From Candidatus Avimonas caecicola (lineage in GTDB: Bacteria > Bacillota > Clostridia > Oscillospirales > Acutalibacteraceae), in contig CAJFTG010000005.1 in NCBI GenBank assembly GCA_904419875.1, forward strand, positions 31,230 to 95,229: DNA of 64,000 nucleotides. Direction: 5' to 3'. Below are positions 46,977 to 55,961 of this stretch, one piece after another; position 1 is the first letter of the stretch, and every line of letters starts with the position of its first letter. A model generated the notes under the pieces. That model did no database searches and had not been told where the DNA came from. It worked only from the letters and a program-made list of their open reading frames with translations. The position numbers and the translations under genes are program-made.

Positions 46977-47525
46977 TCAGTGCCGCCTCCCGATCCGTTT
47001 GGCCATCAGGATGTCGGGCCGGCCGGTCCCGTTGGCATCCGGCACCACGCCGGTGATGACGTACCCGCATTTTTCGTAAAACGAATAGGGATGCCCCTTC
47101 AGATTCCGGATATGGCAGATCTTTTCCCACAGGTTCTCGTACAGGTCGCAGTCGGACAGGGTGGTCGCCTGCGTTTCATCGTCCGTTCCCAGCATCATGG
47201 TCACCGCGCCGCGGGCCTTCGCCGCCCGCTCGATGGCGGCGACCAGCCGCTTGCCGATCCCTTTCCCCTGTTCGGACTTCTTCACTACCAGCGGATGCAG
47301 CTCCCAGACGTTCCCGTCATAATCGGGCAGCCCGCCCACCAGGCCCACCACGTCGTTTTTTTCGTTGACGGCAATCAGGCACACCCGGTTCTTCGCCAGC
47401 AGGGTGCGGATTTCCGCGCGGGCAATCTCCATGGCCGGCCATGCCGCAAAATTTTCCACCAGCAGCTCCGCCGCCTGCCGCCGATGCCGGCGGCTCTGGG
47501 GGTCCAGCGTCAGAATCGTGATCAT
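46977..47525 (-). CDS. GNAT acetyltransferase resembling AAC(6')-Ii-type aminoglycoside 6'-N-acetyltransferases
   Basis: Start MITILTLDPQ at 47525; ELHPLVVKKSEQGKGIGKRLV, MLGTDDETQATTLSDCDLYENLWEKICHIRNLKGHPYSFYEKCGYVITGVVPDANGTGRPDILMAKRI. Confidence 0.8.
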   Translation of the reverse strand: MITILTLDPQSRRHRRQAAELLVENFAAWPAMEIARAEIRTLLAKNRVCLIAVNEKNDVVGLVGGLPDYDGNVWELHPLVVKKSEQGKGIGKRLVAAIERAAKARGAVTMMLGTDDETQATTLSDCDLYENLWEKICHIRNLKGHPYSFYEKCGYVITGVVPDANGTGRPDILMAKRIGRRH

Positions 47526-47596
47526 GCCCGTTCCACTTCTCCTTTGTTTTCCGGCTTTCCTGTCCGTTCCTTTTCTGTCCCGCCGGTTTATCGTTT

Positions 47597-47890
47597 TCAG
47601 AGGCTTCTCCCGGCTCCGCCGACTCCCCCCGGCGTCCTGGCGCCCCGCCCGACCGGGGCGCCGCACCGCAGGCAGCGGGGAAAGCCCGTCCCCTCTGCGG
47701 CCGCCGGCAGCTCCGCCCCGCAGGCCGGACAGAAGGGGACGCCCCGTTCCCGCAGCCGCTCCAGCCTCCGGGGATGAAAGAGCCGGCCGGGGTATGCCGT
47801 CCGATAATCCCGGCCGCGCGTATCGTCCTGTTTTTCCGCCACGGCGCCACCCTGTCCCTTCTCCCGTCCCCGCCGCGCCGGGTTCCACAT
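47597..47890 (-). CDS. Possible small zinc-ribbon protein
   Basis: FCPACGAELPAAAEGTGFPRCLRCGAPVGRG within ORF 97 aa; termini uncertain. Confidence 0.35.
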   Translation of the reverse strand: MWNPARRGREKGQGGAVAEKQDDTRGRDYRTAYPGRLFHPRRLERLRERGVPFCPACGAELPAAAEGTGFPRCLRCGAPVGRGARTPGGVGGAGRSL

Positions 47891-48122
47891 CCCGGCGTCC
47901 GGCGGGGGAGCAGAATCGCAGAATCATTATACCAATATTTTGCGTTTTTCACAAGGAATTCTTAAGTCTTCCGGCCTGCCGTCCGCTTCCTTTCTTATTT
48001 TTTCTTAATCCGGAATTTGGGGGATACAAAATCCGGGGAAAATATAGTATACTAAGAAACTGTGAACGGACGGCGGGACGGCAGCGACATCCCGCCCGAT
48101 CGGGAAGCGAGGTTGTGCATAA

Positions 48123-49169
48123 ATGAAAAAACAAACGGCCCGCCCCGCCTCGGCAAGGCGGAAACGGCGGCTATGGAAGAGACGGATCGCCGTCATTGCC
48201 CTGCTGCTGATCATCGTCGCCCTTCTGGCGGTGGTCGGGTGGCTGTTAATCCGCGGGCTGGTTCAGGCGGTTTCCACCGGGGACGAGCCGGTGTCCGGCG
48301 CGTCCTCCTCCGCCACCGTGCAGGAGACCACCACCACCAAGCCCACCTATCCCACCATTTCCGTGACGGCGCCGCTCACCACCCCCCGCCTCGTGTTATA
48401 TGATATGACGCACGATACGGTGTTATACAGCAAGGATGCGCAGGCAAAATGCTATCCGGCCAGCCTGACCAAGCTGATGACCGCCGCGCTGACGGCCGAA
48501 CTGTGCGGGCCGGAGGAGGAATTCACGGTTGGGACGGAGCTGTCCCTCGTGCAGCCGCTTTCGAGCACGGCCAGCCTGCAGGCGGGATACCGCCTGACCC
48601 GGGACATGATTCTGGACGCCCTGCTTCTCCCCTCGGGCAACGACGCGGCATATGTCATCGCCGTCCATCTCGGGCGGAAGATCGCGCAGGATGAAACGCT
48701 CAGCGATGTGGACGCCGCGCGGGTGTTCGTCAACCGGATGAACGACGAACTGCTTGAAATCGGCGCCACAGGCAGCCATTTCAGCAATCCCGACGGCTAC
48801 TATTCCCCCGACCACTATACGACCGCCGGCGATATGCTGCTGATCGCCAAAAACGCGCTGCAGTACGATATTGTCCGCCAGTCGATCGGCAAAACCTCCG
48901 TCAGCTATGTCCTCCCTTCCGGGCAAAGCGTTTCCTGGGACAACTCCAATCAGCTGATCAACCCTTCCAGCCCCTATTATTTCGAGGGGGCGGCCGGCAT
49001 GAAGACCGGCTTTACCGACGAGGCCGGCCACTGCGTGGTCGCTTACGCCAACCGCAACGGCGCGGAAATGGTCGCCGTGGTCATGGGCGGGCTGTCCTCC
49101 GACCAGCGATGGGCCGATGCGGTCGCCCTGCTCAACGAGGGATATGCCGCAGAGGCGTCCCATTCGTAA
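48123..49169 (+). CDS. Serine-type D-Ala-D-Ala carboxypeptidase (S11 family)
   Basis: ORF 348 aa; N-terminal TM; YPASLTKLMTAALTAEL (SxxK), PSGNDAAYVIA (SGN), MKTGFTDEAGHCVV (KTG). Confidence 0.93.
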   Translation: MKKQTARPASARRKRRLWKRRIAVIALLLIIVALLAVVGWLLIRGLVQAVSTGDEPVSGASSSATVQETTTTKPTYPTISVTAPLTTPRLVLYDMTHDTVLYSKDAQAKCYPASLTKLMTAALTAELCGPEEEFTVGTELSLVQPLSSTASLQAGYRLTRDMILDALLLPSGNDAAYVIAVHLGRKIAQDETLSDVDAARVFVNRMNDELLEIGATGSHFSNPDGYYSPDHYTTAGDMLLIAKNALQYDIVRQSIGKTSVSYVLPSGQSVSWDNSNQLINPSSPYYFEGAAGMKTGFTDEAGHCVVAYANRNGAEMVAVVMGGLSSDQRWADAVALLNEGYAAEASHS

Positions 49170-49190
49170 GGAAATCCTGATCGATACAGC

Positions 49191-49231
49191 AAAAGAGACG
49201 GGCGCGCCGTTAGACAGCGCCCGTCTCTTTT
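49191..49231 (+). terminator. Rho-independent terminator
   Basis: AAAAGAGACGGGCGC...GCGCCCGTCTCTTTT. Confidence 0.85.
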
Positions 49232-49254
49232 GTTCATGTGCCCCCTCGGCCCCC

Positions 49255-49325
49255 ATTGCTTCCCGCTGTTTTCCGCTGTTTTCCGCTGCTTCCGCCTACT
49301 TCCGGCTACTTCCGGCTACTTCCCG
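49255..49325. repeat. Degenerate 10-bp tandem repeat (TTCCGCTGTT / TTCCGCTGCT / TCCGGCTACT)
   Basis: Direct reading; about 6-7 units in 10-base register. Confidence 0.85.
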
Positions 49326-50143
49326 CCCCGCGGCTTCTTCCTTTCCTTCCGGCGGCGGAGGAAACGCGGCTCATGCGTATAGATCGAGATGTATTTGCGA
49401 ATGGAAAACAGCCCCAACAGGCCGAACGCCATGCCGACGGCCATGCTGCCCAGGAATTCCGGCAGTCCCACCGCCGTCACATACCGGCCGATGGCGGCGA
49501 GCACCTCGCCGATGCCCGCGTATTCCCCGCTGCTCCAGAAAGAGGAAAAATAGGAAAAGAACTCCGCCCCCAACAAGGCCAGCAGCGAAAACGTCAGAAT
49601 GCAGCCGGCAGCAAAGCCGGTGTGGTGGGCCCCCTTAAACAGCCGGTACCCAAAAAAGGAGGCTGTGCTCACCAGCGCCCCCAGCCAGACGGAAAACCAT
49701 CCGCCTTGAAACAGCAGCCACGGCAGCGCGCCGACCAGCGCGCCAAGAAGCGCCCCCGCCGCCCCGCGCAGATAAACATAAACCGGCTCTCCGTAATCCT
49801 CAAATTTTTCATCGTGCGCCGCGCCGACGTTCTTCAGCGCCGCCTGCGCCGACGCCTCCAGCAGAGCGGTCACCGACGCGGCTGTCGCCTCCCCGCTTTG
49901 CGGAAAGGTCAGCAGGATTCCAAAGCGGTACGGTTCCGCCGTGACGCCGGGGTAATCCCCCTCCAGCCGCCTGACCAGCGCAGGGAGCTGCTTTTCCGGT
50001 ATGCTCGCCGACATTTCGAGGCGCGCCGCCGTCTGTTCCGCCGGCGGCAGCGTCAGCCGGAAGGCAATCCCCTGCACCACGCCGGACACGGTCCCCTCCT
50101 GCGCATTGCAGCGATAACCCGCGGCGATCAACGCCGCCTCCAT
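49316..50143 (-). CDS. Hypothetical membrane protein
   Basis: ORF 275 aa; soluble N-terminal domain followed by several TM helices. Confidence 0.8.
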   Translation of the reverse strand: MEAALIAAGYRCNAQEGTVSGVVQGIAFRLTLPPAEQTAARLEMSASIPEKQLPALVRRLEGDYPGVTAEPYRFGILLTFPQSGEATAASVTALLEASAQAALKNVGAAHDEKFEDYGEPVYVYLRGAAGALLGALVGALPWLLFQGGWFSVWLGALVSTASFFGYRLFKGAHHTGFAAGCILTFSLLALLGAEFFSYFSSFWSSGEYAGIGEVLAAIGRYVTAVGLPEFLGSMAVGMAFGLLGLFSIRKYISIYTHEPRFLRRRKERKKPRGGK

Positions 50144-50851
50144 TTCCCTGGTCAGACCGCTCCCTCCTTCCGATTCAAAATACCTTTATCCGAACCGACA
50201 CTCTTACTATAAGTCCGGACCCCGGCGTTTGTCAACTCCCTTGCACCTGGAAACCGCCGTCAGCGCTTTTCCCCCGGCTCCCAAAGGCCAAACGGCCGGT
50301 TGTTCCCGCCGTATCGCCCCAAACCGGCCCAACGGTTTCACAGAACCCGGACAAGCGCTCCCTGTCCGCCGTCAAAAGCCGGCGGGCGGCAGCCCTGCCC
50401 GAGTGGGCCGGCAGAGCGGCTCCACGCCGGGCCAGGCTTTGAAACGGCCTGTCGGAAAATACCCGATGCGTCGTTTCAAAACCGATATCCCCTAGCCGGG
50501 CCGCATCGGCAGCCCGTTCCGTCACGGGCCTTCGGCTGCCCTCCGGGGACTGTGCGGGGCAGAATCAAAAAAGCAAAAAAGCAAAAAACTTCAAAACGCG
50601 GATACCGCGGAATTTCACGGCATCCGCGCCCGAAGAAAAGACGGCCGGCCGGGCGACGGGGAGGCGGACGCCGGACGGAAAGCCCGGCGGAAAAAGGAAA
50701 GCCGCCGCGAACGGCGCGCGGTCCGTCCGCGGCGGTGCAGGAATGTTGGCTGACAGCGGCCGGAAAAAGCGGTTTCGCTCAAGGACGGAGCCTTGAGCGG
50801 CGTTCGGACAAGAAAGCGGCCTCCTTCGGCCGGCGCGGCTGGTCTGCCCGT

Positions 50852-51073
50852 TTACCGGCAGCACCAAGGCGAAAAAATCCTCGTAATGCGAAGAGCGAAA
50901 ATCTGCGGCGGCATACTGCGGGTCATCACGCCGTTATACCATATGCGGACAAGATCTCCCGGGAAAAAGCCGCGGGTGCTCCGGGCATTGACGACCACAT
51001 CCTGAGAAGTGGCGCGGTCCCTGACAAGCAGACTATTGAACCGGACCTCCCGTACCGTTGCAATCATGAGCAT
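50852..51073 (-). CDS. Small OB-fold-like hypothetical protein (73 aa)
   Basis: Strong RBS GGGAGGTGAG upstream of ATG 51073; IATVREVRFNSLLVRDRATSQDVVVNARSTRGFFPGDLVRIWYNGVMTRSMPPQIFAL. Confidence 0.65.
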   Translation of the reverse strand: MLMIATVREVRFNSLLVRDRATSQDVVVNARSTRGFFPGDLVRIWYNGVMTRSMPPQIFALRITRIFSPWCCR

Positions 51074-51733
51074 GGTTTCTCACCTCCCGTACCACTCTAT
51101 GCCGCAGGAACCGGGAATGACTTACAGGAATTGGGAAGCCCCAGTTTCATCAATGCGCCGCCACGCGGGCAAGCGTTTTAAGGCAGCCCCGCGTCCGTTT
51201 CCCGCTTCAAAATGATTTTGCTGAAACCATGCCTTTTCTCGGAAAACAAAGCGTATTCCTTCATTAATTTTTGCGTCCATATGAGGTACAGGTTGGCAGC
51301 CGTTTCCGGATGGCTGTTTCAAAAGCCCGCGTGATTTTTTCACCTGCCGCGCATCCTATACCGCCCATCATAAACTGGGATGCCAAAATAAATACCGCGC
51401 AGGGGATTCCATCTGTTCCGCCGCACCGTTTTGTTCCTTTCCGGCAACGGTATGGACTTACGGAAACCGACCATCTCTATACGGTTATGGGGTACCTTTT
51501 CACCGGAAACGCCTGGCGAATGCAGGCGTACTGCCATTGGGGGCGTGGATGCATATGCCACAGCGGAATGCTTAAGGAAAAAAGGGCTGTATCAAGCAAA
51601 AACCATTGAAGATCCGGGCGGTATCTTTTTCTGGCGCAAGCCCAGACCTGCGGCCGGCAATTCACCGTGCGTTGCCAACCGTTTGTTATTTGGCGGCCCG
51701 ACCGGAAGGAGGTATCTTTCTGCAACGCCAACT

Positions 51734-51773
51734 TAAGCAGAAAAGGCAGGCCAACGCTTGTCTTTTCTGCTTA
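51734..51773. other. Terminator-like hairpin (AAGCAGAAAAGGCA / TGTCTTTTCTGCTT)
   Basis: TTAAGCAGAAAAGGCAGGCCAACGCTTGTCTTTTCTGCTTAG. Confidence 0.55.
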
Positions 51774-52448
51774 GAAAAGATCCGGAAGTGCCGGGCGCGG
51801 CGGGCATAGCTGACAGCCGCGGCGCGGGATACAGCGGGCAGGGCTGGCGCAGCGGCCGAAACGCCGCGATGGCAGGCGCGGCGGCATTTCAGGCGCCGCA
51901 AGGGGCGAATCGGGGACGAATCAGGGGCGAAGCAAGCCCGAGCCCCCTCCTTTTCCGCCGCGGCGGAATGGACGCGTTCCAAGTCCCCGGCCGAATGTCC
52001 GGGGGGATGCTTGCCGCCCCGTGTCCGCCTCCTCTGCGCAAAAAGCTGCGCACGGCTCGCCTGCCCGGCGGCAATTGCCCTCTCGACGGCGCGCCGCCGC
52101 TGCCAGCTTGTTTCGGGATGTCAGCGGCGCGGATATCTTTTTTGTCAACGCTTGTCACACCGGCGGGACGGCGCGCCGCCGGCTTTTTCTTTTTTTAGCT
52201 TTCAAGCTTTCCGCCCGCCCTTTCGGAAGGAAGCTTTTTGTCAGTGCTTTCCATACCGGCGCGAGCATGAGGCGCGCGTAATAGAACCACCCGATCATAC
52301 GCGCTGTCTTTTCGTCAACCGGCACTGGAGTGAACGGGACGCTGAGGTACAACCGAGGCCATTTGTTACAAAAATGACATTTACATTTACTTTTAGCGGT
52401 TCGACGGTATAATGGTAGTAAAAGCAATGCAAAGGGTGAGAAAAGGAA

Positions 52449-53042
52449 TTGAAAACGATTCCATTCATCAAGCGGGGCATTGATTTTCTAAACCGGAAAA
52501 AAGGGCTTCTTCTGTTCCTTGCCCTGGTATGTGCGGCGGCTTGCATGGCAGGAATGTGGATAGCGGAGGAGTATACCTATTTTGTATCCGGCATGTGGGA
52601 ATGGGAGGTCAAGGACTTTGGCGACCATAAGGCAGATTTCGAACTTTTGGCGAAAAACCTGTACCGCTATTTTGAGCAGGAACAGGAAAACAACAGCCAG
52701 CTTGAGTTCATACGTATAATAAACTTAAAAGAAGAATGGCGACTTCACTATTCTTACAGTGGGGAAACGGAAGAAAAAACCGAAATCGTAAGCATGACCG
52801 AAGACGAGCAGGAGAGCATCCAACAGGTAATGCAGGCATTGCACCATAAATATGAAGGCTTTAGTTGCATTACCATCCACTCGGAACGGGTCGCTTTTGA
52901 TAGCGTGTATAATTATTCTGTAATCTGGTCCCGCAACGGAAAAAAGCCCCTGTTTCTTTCCTCTCCGGAAGAAGAAGGCAAATTTTATGTGAACCGCCTC
53001 TCGTTTTTCTCCAACAAATGGTATCAGTGTATACTGAAATAG
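52449..53042 (+). CDS. Hypothetical membrane-anchored protein
   Basis: ORF 197 aa, TTG start, N-terminal TM (GLLLFLALVCAAACMAGMW); TATAAT-containing promoter-like region upstream, terminator downstream. Confidence 0.7.
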   Translation: MKTIPFIKRGIDFLNRKKGLLLFLALVCAAACMAGMWIAEEYTYFVSGMWEWEVKDFGDHKADFELLAKNLYRYFEQEQENNSQLEFIRIINLKEEWRLHYSYSGETEEKTEIVSMTEDEQESIQQVMQALHHKYEGFSCITIHSERVAFDSVYNYSVIWSRNGKKPLFLSSPEEEGKFYVNRLSFFSNKWYQCILK

Positions 53043-53054
53043 TCCTTCGGCTGC

Positions 53055-53096
53055 CCTCCGTTTTTGCTGTCAACCAACGGACGACAAAAACGGAGG
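53055..53096 (+). terminator. Rho-independent terminator
   Basis: CCTCCGTTTTTGCTGTC...GACGACAAAAACGGAGG followed by ATTTTATT. Confidence 0.75.
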
Positions 53097-53237
53097 ATTT
53101 TATTGCCCAAAACAAAGCCGGAAGCTTTCGGATACAGGCGTCTGGTTATGCGGGAAAAGTATCGCAGAGATTACGGCCTTGCGGCCGGGAGTTCCCATTG
53201 CCTCACCATTTCCCCGCGCGGTTCCTGCATCCCCTTC

Positions 53238-53277
53238 AAACCCCTGCGGTGCGCAGCGTCGCGCACCGCAGGGGTTT
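53238..53277. terminator. Hairpin/terminator, 17-bp stem
   Basis: AAACCCCTGCGGTGCGC-AGCGTC-GCGCACCGCAGGGGTTT. Confidence 0.7.
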
Positions 53278-53460
53278 CTACATGGAAAGTTATGCCTCCG
53301 TCTGCGCCGGGGAGCCTCAGACTGCGCACGGTCCCCCTTCCTTATGGACACGCGGCTTTACGCCTGGTTTTGACCAGACGTCAAGCCGGCTGCTTCATCC
53401 GGGACTGCGCGTTTACAGCGCCGCGCCGGCTCCTTTTCCGCCGTTCGAAAGGCGCGCCGT

Positions 53461-54648
53461 TCAAGCCCCCGGCTCCTGCGGCAAATCAGCGCCGCTGCGC
53501 TTTTTTTGAAATAAGAGCGTCGCCGTGACCAAAAGCGCAAAAAACACCGCCAGATAAAGGGGAAACAAGGCGGCGGAAACGTTCTGCGCCAAAATCCCAA
53601 ACAAAAAAGGACAGCCTAAAATCCCTATGTAAGACGCGGTCATTTGAATGGCGATCACCGAAGCGGAAAGCGTTTTGCCAAAGCAGACCGGCGTATTATG
53701 CAAAAGGTTGGGGAACAACGGCCCGATGCCGCACCCGGCCAGAAACAGCAGCAGGCCCGCCGCCGTTCCCGGCAGCGGGAAAAGCAAAAGGACGATGGCC
53801 GCACCGGCACAAGCCTGTCCCATGGCGACGATTTTCAGCGGGGGAAAACGGCCGGAAAAAACGCCGGAAAGGAATCGGCCAAAGGCAATGCCAAAATAGT
53901 AAAGCGTCATAAAGCCGGCGGCCGCGGCCGTTCCCAGGCCTTTTGCCTCCACCAGGAAGGTGCTGCCCCACATGCCGCAGGTCACTTCGATGCCGCAGGA
54001 GGTCATAAACATCAGGCAGACGCAGCGCACTTTGCGCCGCTTGAGCAGTTCCGGGAACCCCACGATCACCTGTTCCTCTTCAGAAAGCGCCGCCGCCCGG
54101 CCGGCCTTCCTCCAGAGAGGCAGGGACAAAAGGAGGATCAGGGTAATTCCCGCCTGAATACAGGCGGCAATCGTATACCCCCCTCGCCAGCCGGATTCCC
54201 CCGCAAGGGCAAAGCTCAAAAAGAACGGCCCCGCCGTGACGCCGATGCCATAAAAGCAATGCAGGAAGTTCATGTGCGCCGCTTTATAATGCAGCGCGAC
54301 GTAGTTGTTGAGCGCCGTATCAATCGCGCCCGCACCGATTCCCAGCGGAACCGCCAGCAAAAGCATCCAGTAAATATGCGGCGAAAGGCAGAAGCCAACT
54401 AACGCGGCGGCCGTAACGGCGGTGCTGGCGAGGGATACGGCGGCCGTTCCCAGCCTTTTGATCATTCGGGCGGAAAAGAAACTGCAAAGGATGGTCCCGC
54501 CCGAAATGAAAGCCGAAACCACGCTGCCCATATACACCGGCGCCCCAAAATCGCGGTAAATAGCCGGCCATGCCGTGCCGAAAAGGGAATCGGGAATACC
54601 GAGGCCGATGAACGCAATATAGATCACAAACAGCAAAAGCGTCGCCAT
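53461..54648 (-). CDS. MFS transporter
   Basis: ORF track 53461..54696; ATG 54648 has GGAGG upstream; 12-TM-type hydrophobic protein, SARMIKRLG, AFGRFLSGVFSGR. Confidence 0.9.
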   Translation of the reverse strand: MATLLLFVIYIAFIGLGIPDSLFGTAWPAIYRDFGAPVYMGSVVSAFISGGTILCSFFSARMIKRLGTAAVSLASTAVTAAALVGFCLSPHIYWMLLLAVPLGIGAGAIDTALNNYVALHYKAAHMNFLHCFYGIGVTAGPFFLSFALAGESGWRGGYTIAACIQAGITLILLLSLPLWRKAGRAAALSEEEQVIVGFPELLKRRKVRCVCLMFMTSCGIEVTCGMWGSTFLVEAKGLGTAAAAGFMTLYYFGIAFGRFLSGVFSGRFPPLKIVAMGQACAGAAIVLLLFPLPGTAAGLLLFLAGCGIGPLFPNLLHNTPVCFGKTLSASVIAIQMTASYIGILGCPFLFGILAQNVSAALFPLYLAVFFALLVTATLLFQKKRSGADLPQEPGA

Positions 54649-54702
54649 AAAAGGCCCTCCAGCCACATCGTATGTCACTTGATTTTCAGCCTGCAATCCA
54701 GT

Positions 54703-54733
54703 AGTATAAACTATGCCATTATGTCAGAGTCAA
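54703..54733 (-). promoter_or_regulatory. MerR-type promoter with 19-bp spacer: TTGACT-19-TATACT
   Basis: -35 54728-54733, spacer 54709-54727, -10 54703-54708, reading toward the MFS gene, divergent to the MerR gene. Confidence 0.7.
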
Positions 54734-54745
54734 GAGGGAACGGCT

Positions 54746-55564
54746 ATGAAAAACCGATTATTTTCCATCGGCGGCCTTGCAAGGCTTGCCGGCGTGCACG
54801 TGCGCTGTCTGCGGTATTACGAAAAGCTGGGAATACTAAAGCCGGATTACATAGAACAGAGCAGCGGATACCGTTACTATGGTTTTTATCAGGTGCGGAT
54901 TGTGGAAGCGATTCAGTATTGTGTGGAGCTGGATATCCCTCTGAAGAAATTCCGGGATTTCCTGTCGGAGCAAGACGGCCGGATCCACTACGCCGAGCTG
55001 CTGGAGCACGGCAAGAAGACCGCCCAGGAGAAAATGCGCCGCATCCAGGAACGGCTTGGCTTTTTGGAAAATATGCAAAAGGAGATCCGACACGCGGAAG
55101 CGTGCGGCACACAGCGGCCAATCCGGGCGGTCATCCCCGAGAAGCTATGCTGGGCCATCCCGTATGAGGGGACGCAGAACGAACCGGCCTTTCACGCCGC
55201 CATGTACCGCCTGATCTCCGAGGTGGAACGTCACGGGCTCCATGCCGGATTTAACAACGGACAACTTCTCCGCTGGACGGAGCAGGGCGCACGCGCCTAT
55301 CTTTTTATCGATCTGCGGGAAACCGGGGAAGCCCTCGCCCAGTATCCGCAGATCCTCCGAATTCCGGGCGGGGAATACCTATGCGTCGCTTCCCGCGAGA
55401 GCCGCATTACAAAAGCCGTGGAAATATTTCCGGAGCTTTTCAAGCGGAAGGGCGAAATTGTGGCGGTGGAAGTGGAGCTTTTTACAGAGCAGTTCAGCTA
55501 TGCCGACCCTGTGTTTGAGCTCCGGTGCCTTCTGTCCGGCTGCCCGGAAAGGGATGAAACGTAA
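54746..55564 (+). CDS. MerR family transcriptional regulator with GyrI-like effector domain
   Basis: Start MKNRLFSIGGLARLAGVHVRCLRYYEKLGILKPDYIEQSSGYRYY. Confidence 0.92.
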   Translation: MKNRLFSIGGLARLAGVHVRCLRYYEKLGILKPDYIEQSSGYRYYGFYQVRIVEAIQYCVELDIPLKKFRDFLSEQDGRIHYAELLEHGKKTAQEKMRRIQERLGFLENMQKEIRHAEACGTQRPIRAVIPEKLCWAIPYEGTQNEPAFHAAMYRLISEVERHGLHAGFNNGQLLRWTEQGARAYLFIDLRETGEALAQYPQILRIPGGEYLCVASRESRITKAVEIFPELFKRKGEIVAVEVELFTEQFSYADPVFELRCLLSGCPERDET

Positions 55565-55604
55565 CGCGCCTGTGCCCTGCATGTGCCCCTCTGGGCCCCT
55601 CTTT

Positions 55605-55830
55605 TCCCCTCCGTCATTTTTCTTCGATACTCCGCTGAAAATATATTTACAATTCCACTTTGTATGTGCCAGACTATTTCGTCGTTCAAACTCATCTAAA
55701 TGTCCTCCCCTTGCTTTCGAATGAGTTGACAGACCGCATTCTCCTTTTAGCAAAGGGAGTTTTTCTCTCTATATCTTCGCCTTAGGCTCTCCTGAACCAC
55801 TCGCCCAGCGAGTGGTTTTCGCTATACAAT
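55605..55830 (-). mobile_element. Decayed IS200/IS605-type left end plus frameshifted start of tnpA (remnant copy 2)
   Basis: Minus strand: hairpin AACCACTCGCTGGGCGAGTGGTT (55795-55817), leader ACTCCCTTTGCTAAAAGGAGAA, then LDEFERRNSLAHTKWNCKY (IS200 TnpA N-terminus) that shifts frame to AEYRRK. Confidence 0.8.
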
Positions 55831-55832
55831 AA

Positions 55833-55857
55833 GAGGCTGCCGCAAAGCGGCAGCCTC
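55833..55857 (-). terminator. Terminator hairpin
   Basis: GAGGCTGCCGC-AAA-GCGGCAGCCTC; minus strand followed by TTATTGT. Confidence 0.65.
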
Positions 55858-55961
55858 TGGAAACACTGGCGGAACGTGGCACAGCACTGCCCCTGTTGAC
55901 CGAAACGGAACCGTCTCTTTCCGGCCGGGGATGTAGGCTCTGGCGCTCCCCGTCATACTAT

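Noticed and set aside
48000-48060. SigmaF-like -10 (GGGGAAAATA) upstream of the D,D-carboxypeptidase gene
   Set aside because: No matching -35 (GYATA) at suitable spacing; not enough to call a forespore promoter.
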